A stretch of DNA of 21,019 bases from an uncultured Oscillospiraceae bacterium (GTDB lineage: Bacteria > Bacillota > Clostridia > Oscillospirales > Oscillospiraceae), in assembly GCA_910579485.1 (NCBI GenBank), contig CAJTVO010000053.1:1-21019 (forward strand). The letters run 5' to 3'. Shown here one piece after another: positions 5,876 to 12,882 of this stretch. The translations under genes and the position numbers were made by a program. The notes under the pieces are model-generated. The model made no database searches. It saw only the letters and a list, made by a program, of their open reading frames with translations, and had not been told where the DNA came from. Positions within the stretch are counted from its first letter, which is position 1; the number at the start of each line of letters is the position of its first letter.

Positions 5876-6022
5876 TCAGTCTTCAAGGGTCTTTTGAAGG
5901 TTATCCAGGATCTTCTCCAGCTTGGCATCCCGCTTTTCCGGGTCTTTTTCCTGCTTTACCTCCCGCAGCGCGTCCAGAACGAAACGAATAAATGCCTTGA
6001 ATTGGCTATCAGTCTGTCCCAT
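5876..6022 (-). CDS. Small conserved-looking helical protein downstream of infB
   Basis: This is a 48-residue, highly charged protein that begins MGQTDSQFKAFIRFVLDALREV and ends in a lysine/glutamate-rich amphipathic helix (KLEKILDNLQKTLED). AAGGA lies about ten bases before the ATG. It is 38 bases downstream of the infB stop codon with no terminator between them, so it is probably the last gene of the rimP-infB operon. I have an impression of similar short hypothetical proteins in Clostridia but cannot name a family. It occupies the place normally held by rbfA. Confidence 0.6.
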   Translation of the reverse strand: MGQTDSQFKAFIRFVLDALREVKQEKDPEKRDAKLEKILDNLQKTLED

Positions 6023-6060
6023 GATAACACATCCTTTCGTAAAACGGACCGGTTGACTTC

Positions 6061-8448
6061 TTACACCTCGATCTGCTCCATCACGAAGCACTCAATGATA
6101 TCGCCTTCCTTGATATCGTTGAACTTCTCGATGGACATACCGCACTCATACCCGGAGGCGACCTCCTTGACGGCATCCTTGAACCGCTGCAGGGATGCCA
6201 GCATCCCCTCGTGGATGACGATGCCGTCCCGGACGATCCGCACCTGGCAGGAGCGCTGGATCTTGCCGTCCTGCACATAGCATCCCGCCACGGTGCCCAC
6301 GCCGGACACCTTGTAGGTCTGCCGGATCTCCGCGTGGCCGATGAGGGCCTCCCGGAACTTGGGGGCCAGCATCCCCTTCATGGCGGCCTCCACCTCGCCG
6401 ATGGCGTCGTAGATGACCCGGTACATCCGCATATCCACGTTGCTCCGGGCGGCGCTGTCCCGGGCCGCAGGGTCGGGACGGACGTTGAAGCCCACGATGA
6501 TGGCCTTGGAGGTTGCCGCCAGCATCACGTCGCTCTCGCTGATAGCGCCCACGCCGGAGTGGATGACCCGGACCCGGACCTCCTCGTTACTCAGCTTCTC
6601 CAGGCTGGCCTTCACCGCCTCTGCGGAGCCCTGGACGTCAGCCTTGACAATGATGTTCAGATCCTTGACCTCTCCGGCCTGGATCTGGCTGAACAGGTCC
6701 TCCAGAGAGACCTTCTGCACGGGAGCGTTGGCCTTGGCCCGCTCCTCCGCCTTCCGCTGTTCCACCAGCTCCCGGGCCAGACGCTCGTCGGCCACGGCGT
6801 TGAAGGGGCTGCCCGCTCCGGGCACCTCGCCCAGGCCGGTGATCTCCACAGGCACAGAGGGCCCGGCCTCGGTGATGCGGTTGCCCTTGTCGTCCAGCAT
6901 GGCCCGCACGCGGCCCACGGCGGTACCGGCGATGATGATGTCCCCGGCCTTCAGCGTACCGTTCTGGACCAGCAGGGTGGCCACGGGGCCCCGGCCCTTG
7001 TCCAGCCGGGCCTCCACCACGGTACCCTGGGCGGCGCGGTTGGGATTGGCCTTCAGCTCCGCCACCTCGGCGGTGAGGGTGACCATCTCCAGGAGGCTGT
7101 CGATGCCCATGCCCGTCTTGGCGGAGATGGGGCAGATGATGGTCTCCCCGCCCCAGTCCTCGGCCACCAGCTCGTACTCGGTGAGCTGCTGCTTGATCCG
7201 CTCGGGGTTGGCCTCCGGCTTATCCATCTTGTTGATGGCCACGATGATGGGGATCCCCGCCGCCTTGGCGTGGTTGATGGACTCCACGGTCTGGGGCATG
7301 ATGCCGTCCTCGGCGGCCACCACCAGGATGGCGATGTCCGTCACCATGGCGCCCCGGGCGCGCATGGAGGTAAAGGCCTCATGGCCGGGGGTGTCCAGGA
7401 AGGTGATGGGCTTGCCGTTGATCTCAGTCTGGTACGCGCCGATGTGCTGGGTGATGCCGCCGGCCTCGCCCTTGGCCACGCTGGCGGAACGGATATAGTC
7501 CAGCAGGGAGGTCTTGCCGTGGTCCACGTGGCCCATGACCACCACGATGGGGGCCCGGGGAACCAGATCCTCCGGCCGGTCCTCGGCGGTGTCAATGAGC
7601 TTCTCCTCGATGGTGACCACCACCTCCCGCTCCACCTTGCAGCCCATTTCCTCGGCGGTGATGGCTGCGGTGTCGAAGTCGATGATCTGACTGAGGGAGG
7701 CCATGACGCCGTTCTTCATCAGGCTCTTGACCACCTCGGCCCCGGTCTTCTTCATGCGGCTGGCCAGCTCGCCCACGCTGATCTCGTCGGGGATCTTGAC
7801 GGTGAGGGGGGTCTTCTTGGCAATCTCCAGCTGGAGGCGGCGCATCTTCTCGGCCTCCTCCTGCTTGCGCTTGCTGGAGAAGGACATCTGGCCCCGCTTC
7901 TTGTTCCCGGCGTTGCGGAACTTCTCCTTGTTCTGATCCCGGTCCCGGCGTCCGCCGCCGGACCGGCCGCTGCGGTCCGCCATATCCTGGAGCTTCTCGT
8001 CGTACTTGTCCAGGTTGACGTTGGTGGCCTTGCGGGTGTCCACCACTTTGGTCTTGGGCACCCGGGCGTCGGGCTGCTGCTGGACGCCCTGCTGGGGCTT
8101 CTGGGCCTGCTGCTGGCCCTGGGCGGGCGCGGGCGCGTCCTTGGCGGCGGGAGCCGCCTTTCCGCCCTTGGGCGGCTGCGCGGCAGGCGCGTCCTTGACG
8201 GGCGCGGCGGGTTTCTCCTGCGCCGGCTTCTCCTGCCGGGGGGAGTCCGCGTAGATGTCCTGAATACTGCCCACCTGGTTGTTCTGGGTGAGGTACTCAA
8301 AAACCACGTTCAGCTCTTGTTCTTCCAGGTTCTGCCCGGACTTCTTGGGCGTGGGGAAATACTTCCCCAGGATCTCGATGATCTGCTTTGTCTGCATCCC
8401 GAAGTCCTTCGCCAGCTCGTTTACTTTATACTTGTTCACAATACCCAA
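6061..8448 (-). CDS. infB: Translation initiation factor IF-2
   Basis: IF-2 is the GTPase that brings fMet-tRNA to the 30S P site and promotes subunit joining. The 795-residue protein has an IF2N domain at the start (NKYKVNELAKDFG) and a long low-complexity linker rich in A, P, Q and K (about 70-200). A second IF2N-type domain follows (about 210-290), then the G domain with GHVDHGKT (306-313), DTPGH (352-356) and NKMD (406-409). The C-terminal domains end in IIECFVMEQIEV. The start is TTG at 8448: GGAGG (8461-8457) is eight bases upstream, whereas the next candidate, GTG at 8439, is too far. It is read with rimP, nusA, rnpM and ylxQ. A hairpin-forming 105-base spacer precedes it. Confidence 0.98.
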   Translation of the reverse strand: MGIVNKYKVNELAKDFGMQTKQIIEILGKYFPTPKKSGQNLEEQELNVVFEYLTQNNQVGSIQDIYADSPRQEKPAQEKPAAPVKDAPAAQPPKGGKAAPAAKDAPAPAQGQQQAQKPQQGVQQQPDARVPKTKVVDTRKATNVNLDKYDEKLQDMADRSGRSGGGRRDRDQNKEKFRNAGNKKRGQMSFSSKRKQEEAEKMRRLQLEIAKKTPLTVKIPDEISVGELASRMKKTGAEVVKSLMKNGVMASLSQIIDFDTAAITAEEMGCKVEREVVVTIEEKLIDTAEDRPEDLVPRAPIVVVMGHVDHGKTSLLDYIRSASVAKGEAGGITQHIGAYQTEINGKPITFLDTPGHEAFTSMRARGAMVTDIAILVVAAEDGIMPQTVESINHAKAAGIPIIVAINKMDKPEANPERIKQQLTEYELVAEDWGGETIICPISAKTGMGIDSLLEMVTLTAEVAELKANPNRAAQGTVVEARLDKGRGPVATLLVQNGTLKAGDIIIAGTAVGRVRAMLDDKGNRITEAGPSVPVEITGLGEVPGAGSPFNAVADERLARELVEQRKAEERAKANAPVQKVSLEDLFSQIQAGEVKDLNIIVKADVQGSAEAVKASLEKLSNEEVRVRVIHSGVGAISESDVMLAATSKAIIVGFNVRPDPAARDSAARSNVDMRMYRVIYDAIGEVEAAMKGMLAPKFREALIGHAEIRQTYKVSGVGTVAGCYVQDGKIQRSCQVRIVRDGIVIHEGMLASLQRFKDAVKEVASGYECGMSIEKFNDIKEGDIIECFVMEQIEV

Positions 8449-8483
8449 TCAGGCCACCTCCAGTGTGTGATTCCGGTTTGTAC

Positions 8484-8545
8484 ACCATAACACACGTCCG
8501 AGGACTCACGCCCCGGGGAATCAATCCCCAGACGTGCGTTATGGT
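8484..8545 (-). other. Large hairpin in the ylxQ-infB spacer
   Basis: On the transcribed - strand, 8545-8531 pairs with 8498-8484 over 15 positions, with one G-U pair and no mismatch. The 32-base loop includes a smaller GGGGA/TCCCC hairpin. The 3' arm contains GUGUG, which could instead pair with CACAC at 8469-8463, next to the infB ribosome site (8461-8457). No T run follows. The structure may be a processing site or control infB translation (inference). Confidence 0.5.
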
Positions 8546-8553
8546 GGTCGTTC

Positions 8554-8997
8554 CTATTTCTTCCTATATTTGACCGGGGGGCGTTTGCCGCCGCCCCGCT
8601 GCTGCCGTTCCCTGGCGGTCTTTTCCCGCCGCTGCGCGGCCCGTTCCGCCTTGACGCGGAGCCTCTCCGTCATCTCGCCGTAGCGCTCCGGGTCTCCCTG
8701 GGCCAGCCTGCCCGCCACAGCCTGGGCCAGCCCCAGGTCGGTGAGCGCCGCCATGGCGCAGCTCTTCCGCCCCAGCGCCGCCCCCAGCTCCTCCTTGGAG
8801 CAGGGGATCTCCGCCAGCAGGCACTGGCCCTCCTCCGCGAAGTGCATGGCCCTCCTCTGAGCGCCCTCCCCCGCGTCCGCCGCCACCAGCAGGAGGCGGC
8901 AGCGCTTGTACCGGCAGGCGTCCCCCGCGGCCTCGTCGCCCACCTCCAGCCGTCCGGCCCGGAGGGCCAGACCGATCATGGACAGGGTGTTATCCAT
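8554..8997 (-). CDS. ylxQ: L7Ae/L30e-type RNA-binding protein (YlxQ)
   Basis: This family binds kink-turns in RNA and sits between rnpM and infB in most Firmicutes. The 147-residue product begins with the typical MIGLALRAGRLEVGDEA, continues with CRLLLVAADAGEGAQRRA and has the IPCSKEELGAALGRKSCAMAALTD segment that contacts RNA in relatives. It is longer than the usual ~100 residues because of a very basic, probably disordered extension (about 100-147, ending GGGKRPPVKYRKK), which may add nonspecific RNA binding. The start codon lies inside rnpM (8-base overlap), which implies translational coupling. The exact target RNA is not known. Confidence 0.92.
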   Translation of the reverse strand: MDNTLSMIGLALRAGRLEVGDEAAGDACRYKRCRLLLVAADAGEGAQRRAMHFAEEGQCLLAEIPCSKEELGAALGRKSCAMAALTDLGLAQAVAGRLAQGDPERYGEMTERLRVKAERAAQRREKTARERQQRGGGKRPPVKYRKK

Positions 8998-9268
8998 GGC
9001 TTTCTTCCCTCATCTGCTCCTCCAGCTGGCCGTAGACCTCCGCCGGAACGGCGGTCTCGAAGGCCCGCTCCAGCGCCCGGCTCTTTCTCGCCTTGGCGAG
9101 GCACCCGGCGTCGGGGCACACATAGGCCCCCCGCCCCGGCTTCTTGCCCTTGAAGTCCAGACTGATCTCCCCCTCCGGGGAGCGGACCACGCGGATCAGG
9201 TCCTTTTTATTTTTCATCTCCCGGCAGCCGAGGCACTGGCGCTGGGGGATCTTTCTTGGCTTCTGCAT
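8990..9268 (-). CDS. rnpM: RNase P modulator RnpM (YlxR, DUF448)
   Basis: YlxR proteins bind RNA, and in Bacillus were renamed RnpM for binding RNase P RNA and modulating its activity. The 92-residue product carries the family signature: PQRQCLGCREMKNKKDLIRVVR near the start and KKPGRGAYVC with a later CLAKA. AAAGGA lies six bases before the ATG. It sits between nusA and ylxQ, as is normal for the group, and its end overlaps the ylxQ start. Confidence 0.95.
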   Translation of the reverse strand: MQKPRKIPQRQCLGCREMKNKKDLIRVVRSPEGEISLDFKGKKPGRGAYVCPDAGCLAKARKSRALERAFETAVPAEVYGQLEEQMREESHG

Positions 9269-9311
9269 ACTGGGTCCTTTCTCCGTCTACCGGTCCAGCC
9301 GGAAGGGCTCC

Positions 9312-10373
9312 TTACTCCTCTTCCCTGTAGCTCTGGGGCTTGATGTCGATTTTGTACCCCGTGAGCCGCGCGGCCAGCCGGGCGTTCTGCCCCTCCTTGC
9401 CGATGGCCAGGGAGAGCTGGTCGTCGGGCACCACAACCCGGCACATCTTCCCCTCGTCGGACAGCTGCACGTCCACCACGTCGGCGGGAGCCAGGGCGGC
9501 GGCGATGAACGCGGCGGGGTCCTCGCTGTACTTGATGATGTCGATCTTCTCGCCCCGCAGCTCATTGACGATGCTGCCCACCCGCTGTCCGGCAGGGCCC
9601 ACGCAGGCGCCGATGGGGTCCACAGCCTCGTCGCCGCTCCACACGGCCATCTTGGTCCGGCTGCCCGCCTCCCGGGCGATGGACTTCACCTCCACGATGC
9701 CGTCAAAGATCTCCGGCACCTCCAGCTCGAACAGCCGCTTCACCAGCCCCGGGTGGGTCCGGGAGATCAGCACCTGGGGCCCCCGGGTGCTGCGGCGGAC
9801 CTCCACCACGTACACCTTCACGTGCTGGCCCTCCACCAGCTCCTCGGTCCGGATCTGCTCGCTGGAGGCCAGCATGGCCTCCGTGGACTCCGGCCCGGTG
9901 CCGATGCGCAGGGAGACGTTCCCCGTCCGGGGATCGATCCGGCTGACTACGCCGGTGAGGATCTCGTGCTGCTTGGAGTTGAACTCATCGTAGACCATGC
10001 CCCGCTCGGCCTCCCGGAGGCCCTGGATGATGACCTGCTTGCCGTTTCCGGCGGCGATGCGCCCGAACTCCACGTTGTCCACGGGGATATTCACCACGCC
10101 GCCCAGGTCCACCCGGCCGTACTTGGCCCGGGCCTCGTCCATGCTCATCTGGGTGCCGGGGTTCTCCACTTCCTCCACGATCTCCTTCTGGACGTACATC
10201 CGCAGGTCCTTCTTGGCCTCGTCCACGTCCACGATCACGTTTTCCACGCCCTCGTGGTCCTTCTTATAGGCGGTGGTCAGCGCCTGGATGATCTTCTCCA
10301 TCATAAAGGTGGGAGAGATGCCCCGCTCCTTCTCCAGCATATCCAGCGCGGCAAAAATTTCATCACATTTCAT
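9312..10373 (-). CDS. nusA: Transcription termination/antitermination factor NusA
   Basis: NusA binds RNA polymerase and nascent RNA, stimulates pausing and intrinsic termination, and takes part in rRNA antitermination. The 353-residue protein has the N-terminal RNAP-binding domain (opening MKCDEIFAALDMLEKERG), then an S1 domain, KH1 with GACVGPAGQRVGSIVNELRGEKIDI and KH2 with AIGKEGQNARLAARLTGYKIDI. It ends shortly after, without the acidic repeats of proteobacterial NusA, as is normal in Firmicutes. The start is ATG 10373, with AGGAG seven bases upstream; the reading frame stays open for 28 more codons but these have no family match. It is preceded by rimP and followed by rnpM. Confidence 0.97.
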   Translation of the reverse strand: MKCDEIFAALDMLEKERGISPTFMMEKIIQALTTAYKKDHEGVENVIVDVDEAKKDLRMYVQKEIVEEVENPGTQMSMDEARAKYGRVDLGGVVNIPVDNVEFGRIAAGNGKQVIIQGLREAERGMVYDEFNSKQHEILTGVVSRIDPRTGNVSLRIGTGPESTEAMLASSEQIRTEELVEGQHVKVYVVEVRRSTRGPQVLISRTHPGLVKRLFELEVPEIFDGIVEVKSIAREAGSRTKMAVWSGDEAVDPIGACVGPAGQRVGSIVNELRGEKIDIIKYSEDPAAFIAAALAPADVVDVQLSDEGKMCRVVVPDDQLSLAIGKEGQNARLAARLTGYKIDIKPQSYREEE

Positions 10374-10422
10374 GTTCTTACTCCTATTATATTTCCAAAA
10401 AGGGTGTTCGTTCCATCGATTA

Positions 10423-10878
10423 TCAAAATTCAACCCGCAGGCGGCACAGCGCCACATCCGCCTTGGCGAAGGTCATGGAGGCGTCGCCCATCGTAATGGT
10501 CACGTCCCCGTTGTCGTATCCCGTCAGGACCCCGGCAAACTCCTTCCGCCCACCCTGGGCCTTGTAGAGCTTCACGGCCACGGGACTGCCCATGAACCGC
10601 TGAAAATCCCCGGGGCGCTTCAAGGGCCGCTCCGCCCCGGCGGAGGACACCTCCAGGGTGTAGCTCCCCTCGATGGGGTCCGCCTCATCCAGCAGATCGC
10701 TGAGGGCCCGGCTGACCTTCTCGCAGTCCAGGATGTCCACGCCGCCCTCCTTATCAATGTATATCCGCAGGAACCAGGTTCCCGCCTCCCGGACGTACTC
10801 CACATCCCACAGCTCGCACCCGGCCTCCTCTACCACGGGGAGGGCCAGCTTTGCCGTCAGCTCCGTAACTTTTGCCAT
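10423..10878 (-). CDS. rimP: Ribosome maturation factor RimP
   Basis: RimP helps assemble the 30S subunit. The 151-residue product has the family's usual length and motifs: LPVVEEAGCELWDVEYVREAG (about 13-33), LRIYIDKEGGVDILDCEKVSRALSDLLDE, and YTLEVSSAGAERPLKRPGDFQRF (about 93-115). A C-terminal Sm-like domain ends in LCRLRVEF. GAGG stands seven bases before the ATG. It is the first gene of the nusA-infB operon and has a leader of about 120 bases with a terminator-like hairpin. Confidence 0.96.
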   Translation of the reverse strand: MAKVTELTAKLALPVVEEAGCELWDVEYVREAGTWFLRIYIDKEGGVDILDCEKVSRALSDLLDEADPIEGSYTLEVSSAGAERPLKRPGDFQRFMGSPVAVKLYKAQGGRKEFAGVLTGYDNGDVTITMGDASMTFAKADVALCRLRVEF

Positions 10879-10956
10879 TGTATCTCCTCATTTTTTCGCC
10901 CTGTAGGCGACATTTGTCCGTATCTCGCGGAATTTCTCCCGATGAAATTAGGTCAA

Positions 10957-10985
10957 GAAAAAGAGCGGACCGAAAAGTCCACTCT
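10957..10985 (-). terminator. Leader attenuator of the rimP-nusA-infB operon
   Basis: On the - strand, AGAGTGGAC (10985-10977) pairs with GTCCGCTCT (10970-10962) with one G-U pair and a TTTTCG loop. It is followed at once by a T run (10962-10958). It lies about 20 bases downstream of the likely transcription start and about 80 bases before rimP. A terminator inside the leader of the nusA operon fits feedback control by NusA, which stimulates weak intrinsic terminators. Confidence 0.7.
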
Positions 10986-11008
10986 GGTCTACTAACTCTA
11001 ACAAGGAT

Positions 11009-11037
11009 ATCATACCACATTGCCCTGAAAAATGCAA
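11009..11037 (-). promoter_or_regulatory. Sigma-A promoter of the rimP-nusA-infB operon
   Basis: On the - strand, TTGCAT (11037-11032) and TATGAT (11014-11009) are 17 bases apart. TGG directly before the -10 box gives an extended -10. Transcription would start near 11002, giving a leader of about 124 bases before rimP. Confidence 0.7.
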
Positions 11038-11093
11038 GCATTTTTTCCAAACCCGCCGGGCTTTTCCAAAACTTTTCCCCCGGGGAAGGGCTC

Positions 11094-11115
11094 CCGGCGG
11101 CACATCCGCCGCCGG
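11094..11115 (-). terminator. Hairpin after the YfbR-like gene, weak terminator
   Basis: CCGGCGGC (11094-11101) pairs exactly with GCCGCCGG (11108-11115) around six bases. It lies nine bases past the stop codon of the HD-domain gene. No clear T run follows on the - strand, so termination is uncertain and some readthrough into the rimP operon is possible. Confidence 0.35.
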
Positions 11116-11123
11116 AGGCCGCT

Positions 11124-11702
11124 TCATCCCCTTTGCAGTCCGTCCAGCGTCAGGCCGAAGGCCTCCGTGAAGTGCTCCAGAAACCAGGAGACCTCCTCCA
11201 TCTCCATCCCCCGCAGGGCCTCCAGGGTCTCCCCAGCGGCGTCGCCGAACTCGTTGTTCCCCGCCTCGACCTCCTCCAGGCACTTGATGTAGGCCGAGAG
11301 CTTGTCGGCGGCCTTGACGATCCGGCGCACCTCCCCGTCCTCCTCCCGGAGGATGGGGCCGTAGGCGGGGCGCAGCTCCTCCGGCAGCATGGACAGCAGC
11401 TTCTCCGTGGCCTCCGCCTCCACCTGGCGGTAGGCGTCCCGGATGGCGGGGGAGTGGTACTTGATGGGTGTGGGCAGGTCCCCGGTGAAGATCTCCGAGG
11501 CGTCGTGGAACAGCGCCGCCGCCGCGCAGGCGTCGGGGTCGCAGGGCCTGTGGAACACGTCCCGCCGGATCACGCCCAGCGCATGGGCCAGCACGGCGAC
11601 CATGTGGCTGTGCTCCTGGATGTTCTCCGTCACGCTGTTGCGCATGAGGGACCACCGGGTAATGTACTTCATCCTGGAAATGTAGGCAAAAAATTTGTGC
11701 AT
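11124..11702 (-). CDS. HD-domain 5'-deoxynucleotidase, YfbR-like
   Basis: YfbR-type enzymes dephosphorylate deoxyribonucleoside 5'-monophosphates. The 192-residue protein matches E. coli YfbR in length and layout. It opens MHKFFAYISRMKYITRWSLMRN, and has H33 in EHSHMV, H66-D67 with E70 in LFHDASEIFTGDLPTPIKY, and D133 in KAADKLSAYIK, which complete the HD metal site. Start ATG 11702 is preceded by AAAGGA about ten bases upstream; an upstream extension in frame is not conserved. It is transcribed separately from the rimP operon. The related HDDC2 group is the main alternative. Confidence 0.9.
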   Translation of the reverse strand: MHKFFAYISRMKYITRWSLMRNSVTENIQEHSHMVAVLAHALGVIRRDVFHRPCDPDACAAAALFHDASEIFTGDLPTPIKYHSPAIRDAYRQVEAEATEKLLSMLPEELRPAYGPILREEDGEVRRIVKAADKLSAYIKCLEEVEAGNNEFGDAAGETLEALRGMEMEEVSWFLEHFTEAFGLTLDGLQRG

Positions 11703-11725
11703 GGGATGCACGTCCTTTCTCTCTG

Positions 11726-11734
11726 TGGTATAAT
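11726..11734 (+). promoter_or_regulatory. Possible extended -10 promoter towards the membrane XRE gene
   Basis: TGTGGTATAAT ends at 11734, which gives a consensus -10 box with an upstream TG. No good -35 hexamer stands 17 bases before it. It would produce a leader of roughly 180 bases for the gene at 11920. The rest of 11735-11919 is AT-rich at first, and I found no other convincing signal on either strand. Confidence 0.35.
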
Positions 11735-11919
11735 GGGAGTACGGAGGCACGGTGTATTTGCAAGCTGTTATTTAATTTAAAAATAATACGATCAACAATC
11801 GAATTGCAGTCGTGCAACCGAAAGTTTACAGGCAATCCACCAAAAAGCAACCATGTATCGCTGGAATCGCCCTCTCCGCGCAGGTAAGATAGGCCCATCT
11901 CAACAAGGAGGACACAACG

Positions 11920-12813
11920 ATGTCACTAGCCGAAAATCTCCAATATCTCCGCGCCCGGGAGGGCGTCACCCAAGAGCAGCTGGCCGAGCGCCTGGACGTG
12001 AGCCGCCAGTCCGTCTCCAAATGGGAATCCGCCGCCAGCTACCCGGAAATGGATACCTTATTAAAGCTCTGCGATATGTTCCAGGTGGATATGGACACCC
12101 TCCTCCGGGGCAGCGTGGAAAATTCCCTCAGCGAGGACACGGCGGGCTACGACCGCTTCATGACCCTCTACGCCCGCAAGATCGCCGGAGGCGTCTCCGC
12201 CATCGTCGGCAGCGTGGCCCTGTGGAGCTTCCTGTCCGCCCTGGGCCTGTCTGAAATGCTGGGTACGGCGATGCTGCTGCTGGTCATAGCGGCGGCGGCG
12301 GTGGTCTTCATCGCCAGCAGCATGGAGGAGGAACACTTCCGCAAGAAGCACCCCGTTATCCCCGATTTCTATACCGAGCCGCAGAAAGAACGGTTCCACT
12401 GCCGGTACATCTGGTACATCGCCGGAGGCGTGGGAGCCATTCTGCTGGGCGTGGTGATGATGGTCCTGGCCTTTACCGTCCTGCCGGAAAAGGAGCCTTA
12501 CGAGTCCTATATGGGCGCGGCATTCCTGGTCATCGTGGCCTGCGCGGTATATTTCCTGATCTACGGCGGGATGCTGGAGGATAAATATAACATCGCCAAG
12601 TACAACCGCCAGAATAACCCCACCCCCGAGGACAAGAGCAGGCGCCGCCGCGCAACCACCGCCTGTTCCGTCATCATGATCCTGGCTACCGCCGTGTTCC
12701 TGTTTGCCGGACTGGCCTATTACAAGTGGAACTGGGCCGCCATCATCTATCCGGTGGGCGGCGTCCTGTGCGGCGCGGCCTGGATGCTCCTGGGGCCGAG
12801 GATGGAGGAGTAA
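11920..12813 (+). CDS. XRE-family regulator with a six-segment membrane domain
   Basis: The first 62 residues form a Cro/C1 DNA-binding domain (NLQYLRAREGVTQEQLAERL, then VSRQSVSKWESAASYPEMDTL). It is fused to about six membrane segments (near 88-108, 113-133, 164-187, 197-216, 246-266 and 271-291). The SVSKWE-type domain joined to a membrane part is common in Clostridia, but the signals for such proteins are mostly unknown. AAGGAGG lies about eight bases before the ATG. The lipoprotein gene follows after 69 bases in the same direction. The membrane part probably senses envelope state or interacts with a neighbour (inference). Confidence 0.88.
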   Translation: MSLAENLQYLRAREGVTQEQLAERLDVSRQSVSKWESAASYPEMDTLLKLCDMFQVDMDTLLRGSVENSLSEDTAGYDRFMTLYARKIAGGVSAIVGSVALWSFLSALGLSEMLGTAMLLLVIAAAAVVFIASSMEEEHFRKKHPVIPDFYTEPQKERFHCRYIWYIAGGVGAILLGVVMMVLAFTVLPEKEPYESYMGAAFLVIVACAVYFLIYGGMLEDKYNIAKYNRQNNPTPEDKSRRRRATTACSVIMILATAVFLFAGLAYYKWNWAAIIYPVGGVLCGAAWMLLGPRMEE

Positions 12814-12818
12814 ACCCG

Positions 12819-12846
12819 GGAACCTTTCTCCGTCTTTCTGCGTCTA
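12819..12846 (+). promoter_or_regulatory. ECF-sigma-like promoter of the lipoprotein gene
   Basis: GGAACC (12819-12824) and CGTCTA (12841-12846) are separated by exactly 16 bases. AAC-type -35 and CGTC-type -10 elements with a 16-base gap are the general pattern for ECF sigma factors, which often control envelope genes. No good sigma-A promoter is visible in the same gap. A 7-bp inverted repeat (12845-12851 with 12874-12880) could also fold just upstream of the start codon. Confidence 0.45.
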
Positions 12847-12882
12847 TACGGTCATAACGATCCGAAACGGAGGCCGTATACG

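Noticed and set aside
6211..8490. Very long open frame on the + strand opposite infB
   Set aside because: It is antisense to a certain gene, is dominated by H, G, L, D and V as expected from GC-rich complementary codons, and has no ribosome site or known motif.
9144..10496. 450-codon open frame on the + strand opposite nusA and rnpM
   Set aside because: Shadow of the opposite-strand genes; composition is biased and no family is recognisable.
6061..10878. CTG/GCC-rich repeats in the infB linker as a tandem repeat element
   Set aside because: They encode the normal low-complexity alanine/proline/glutamine linker of IF-2 and do not form an exact DNA repeat.
11735..11830. Phage attachment site or insertion scar in the AT-rich gap
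   Set aside because: The stretch is AT-rich but shows no direct repeats, tRNA end or integrase nearby; only a 4-bp inverted repeat (CGAT/ATCG) is visible.
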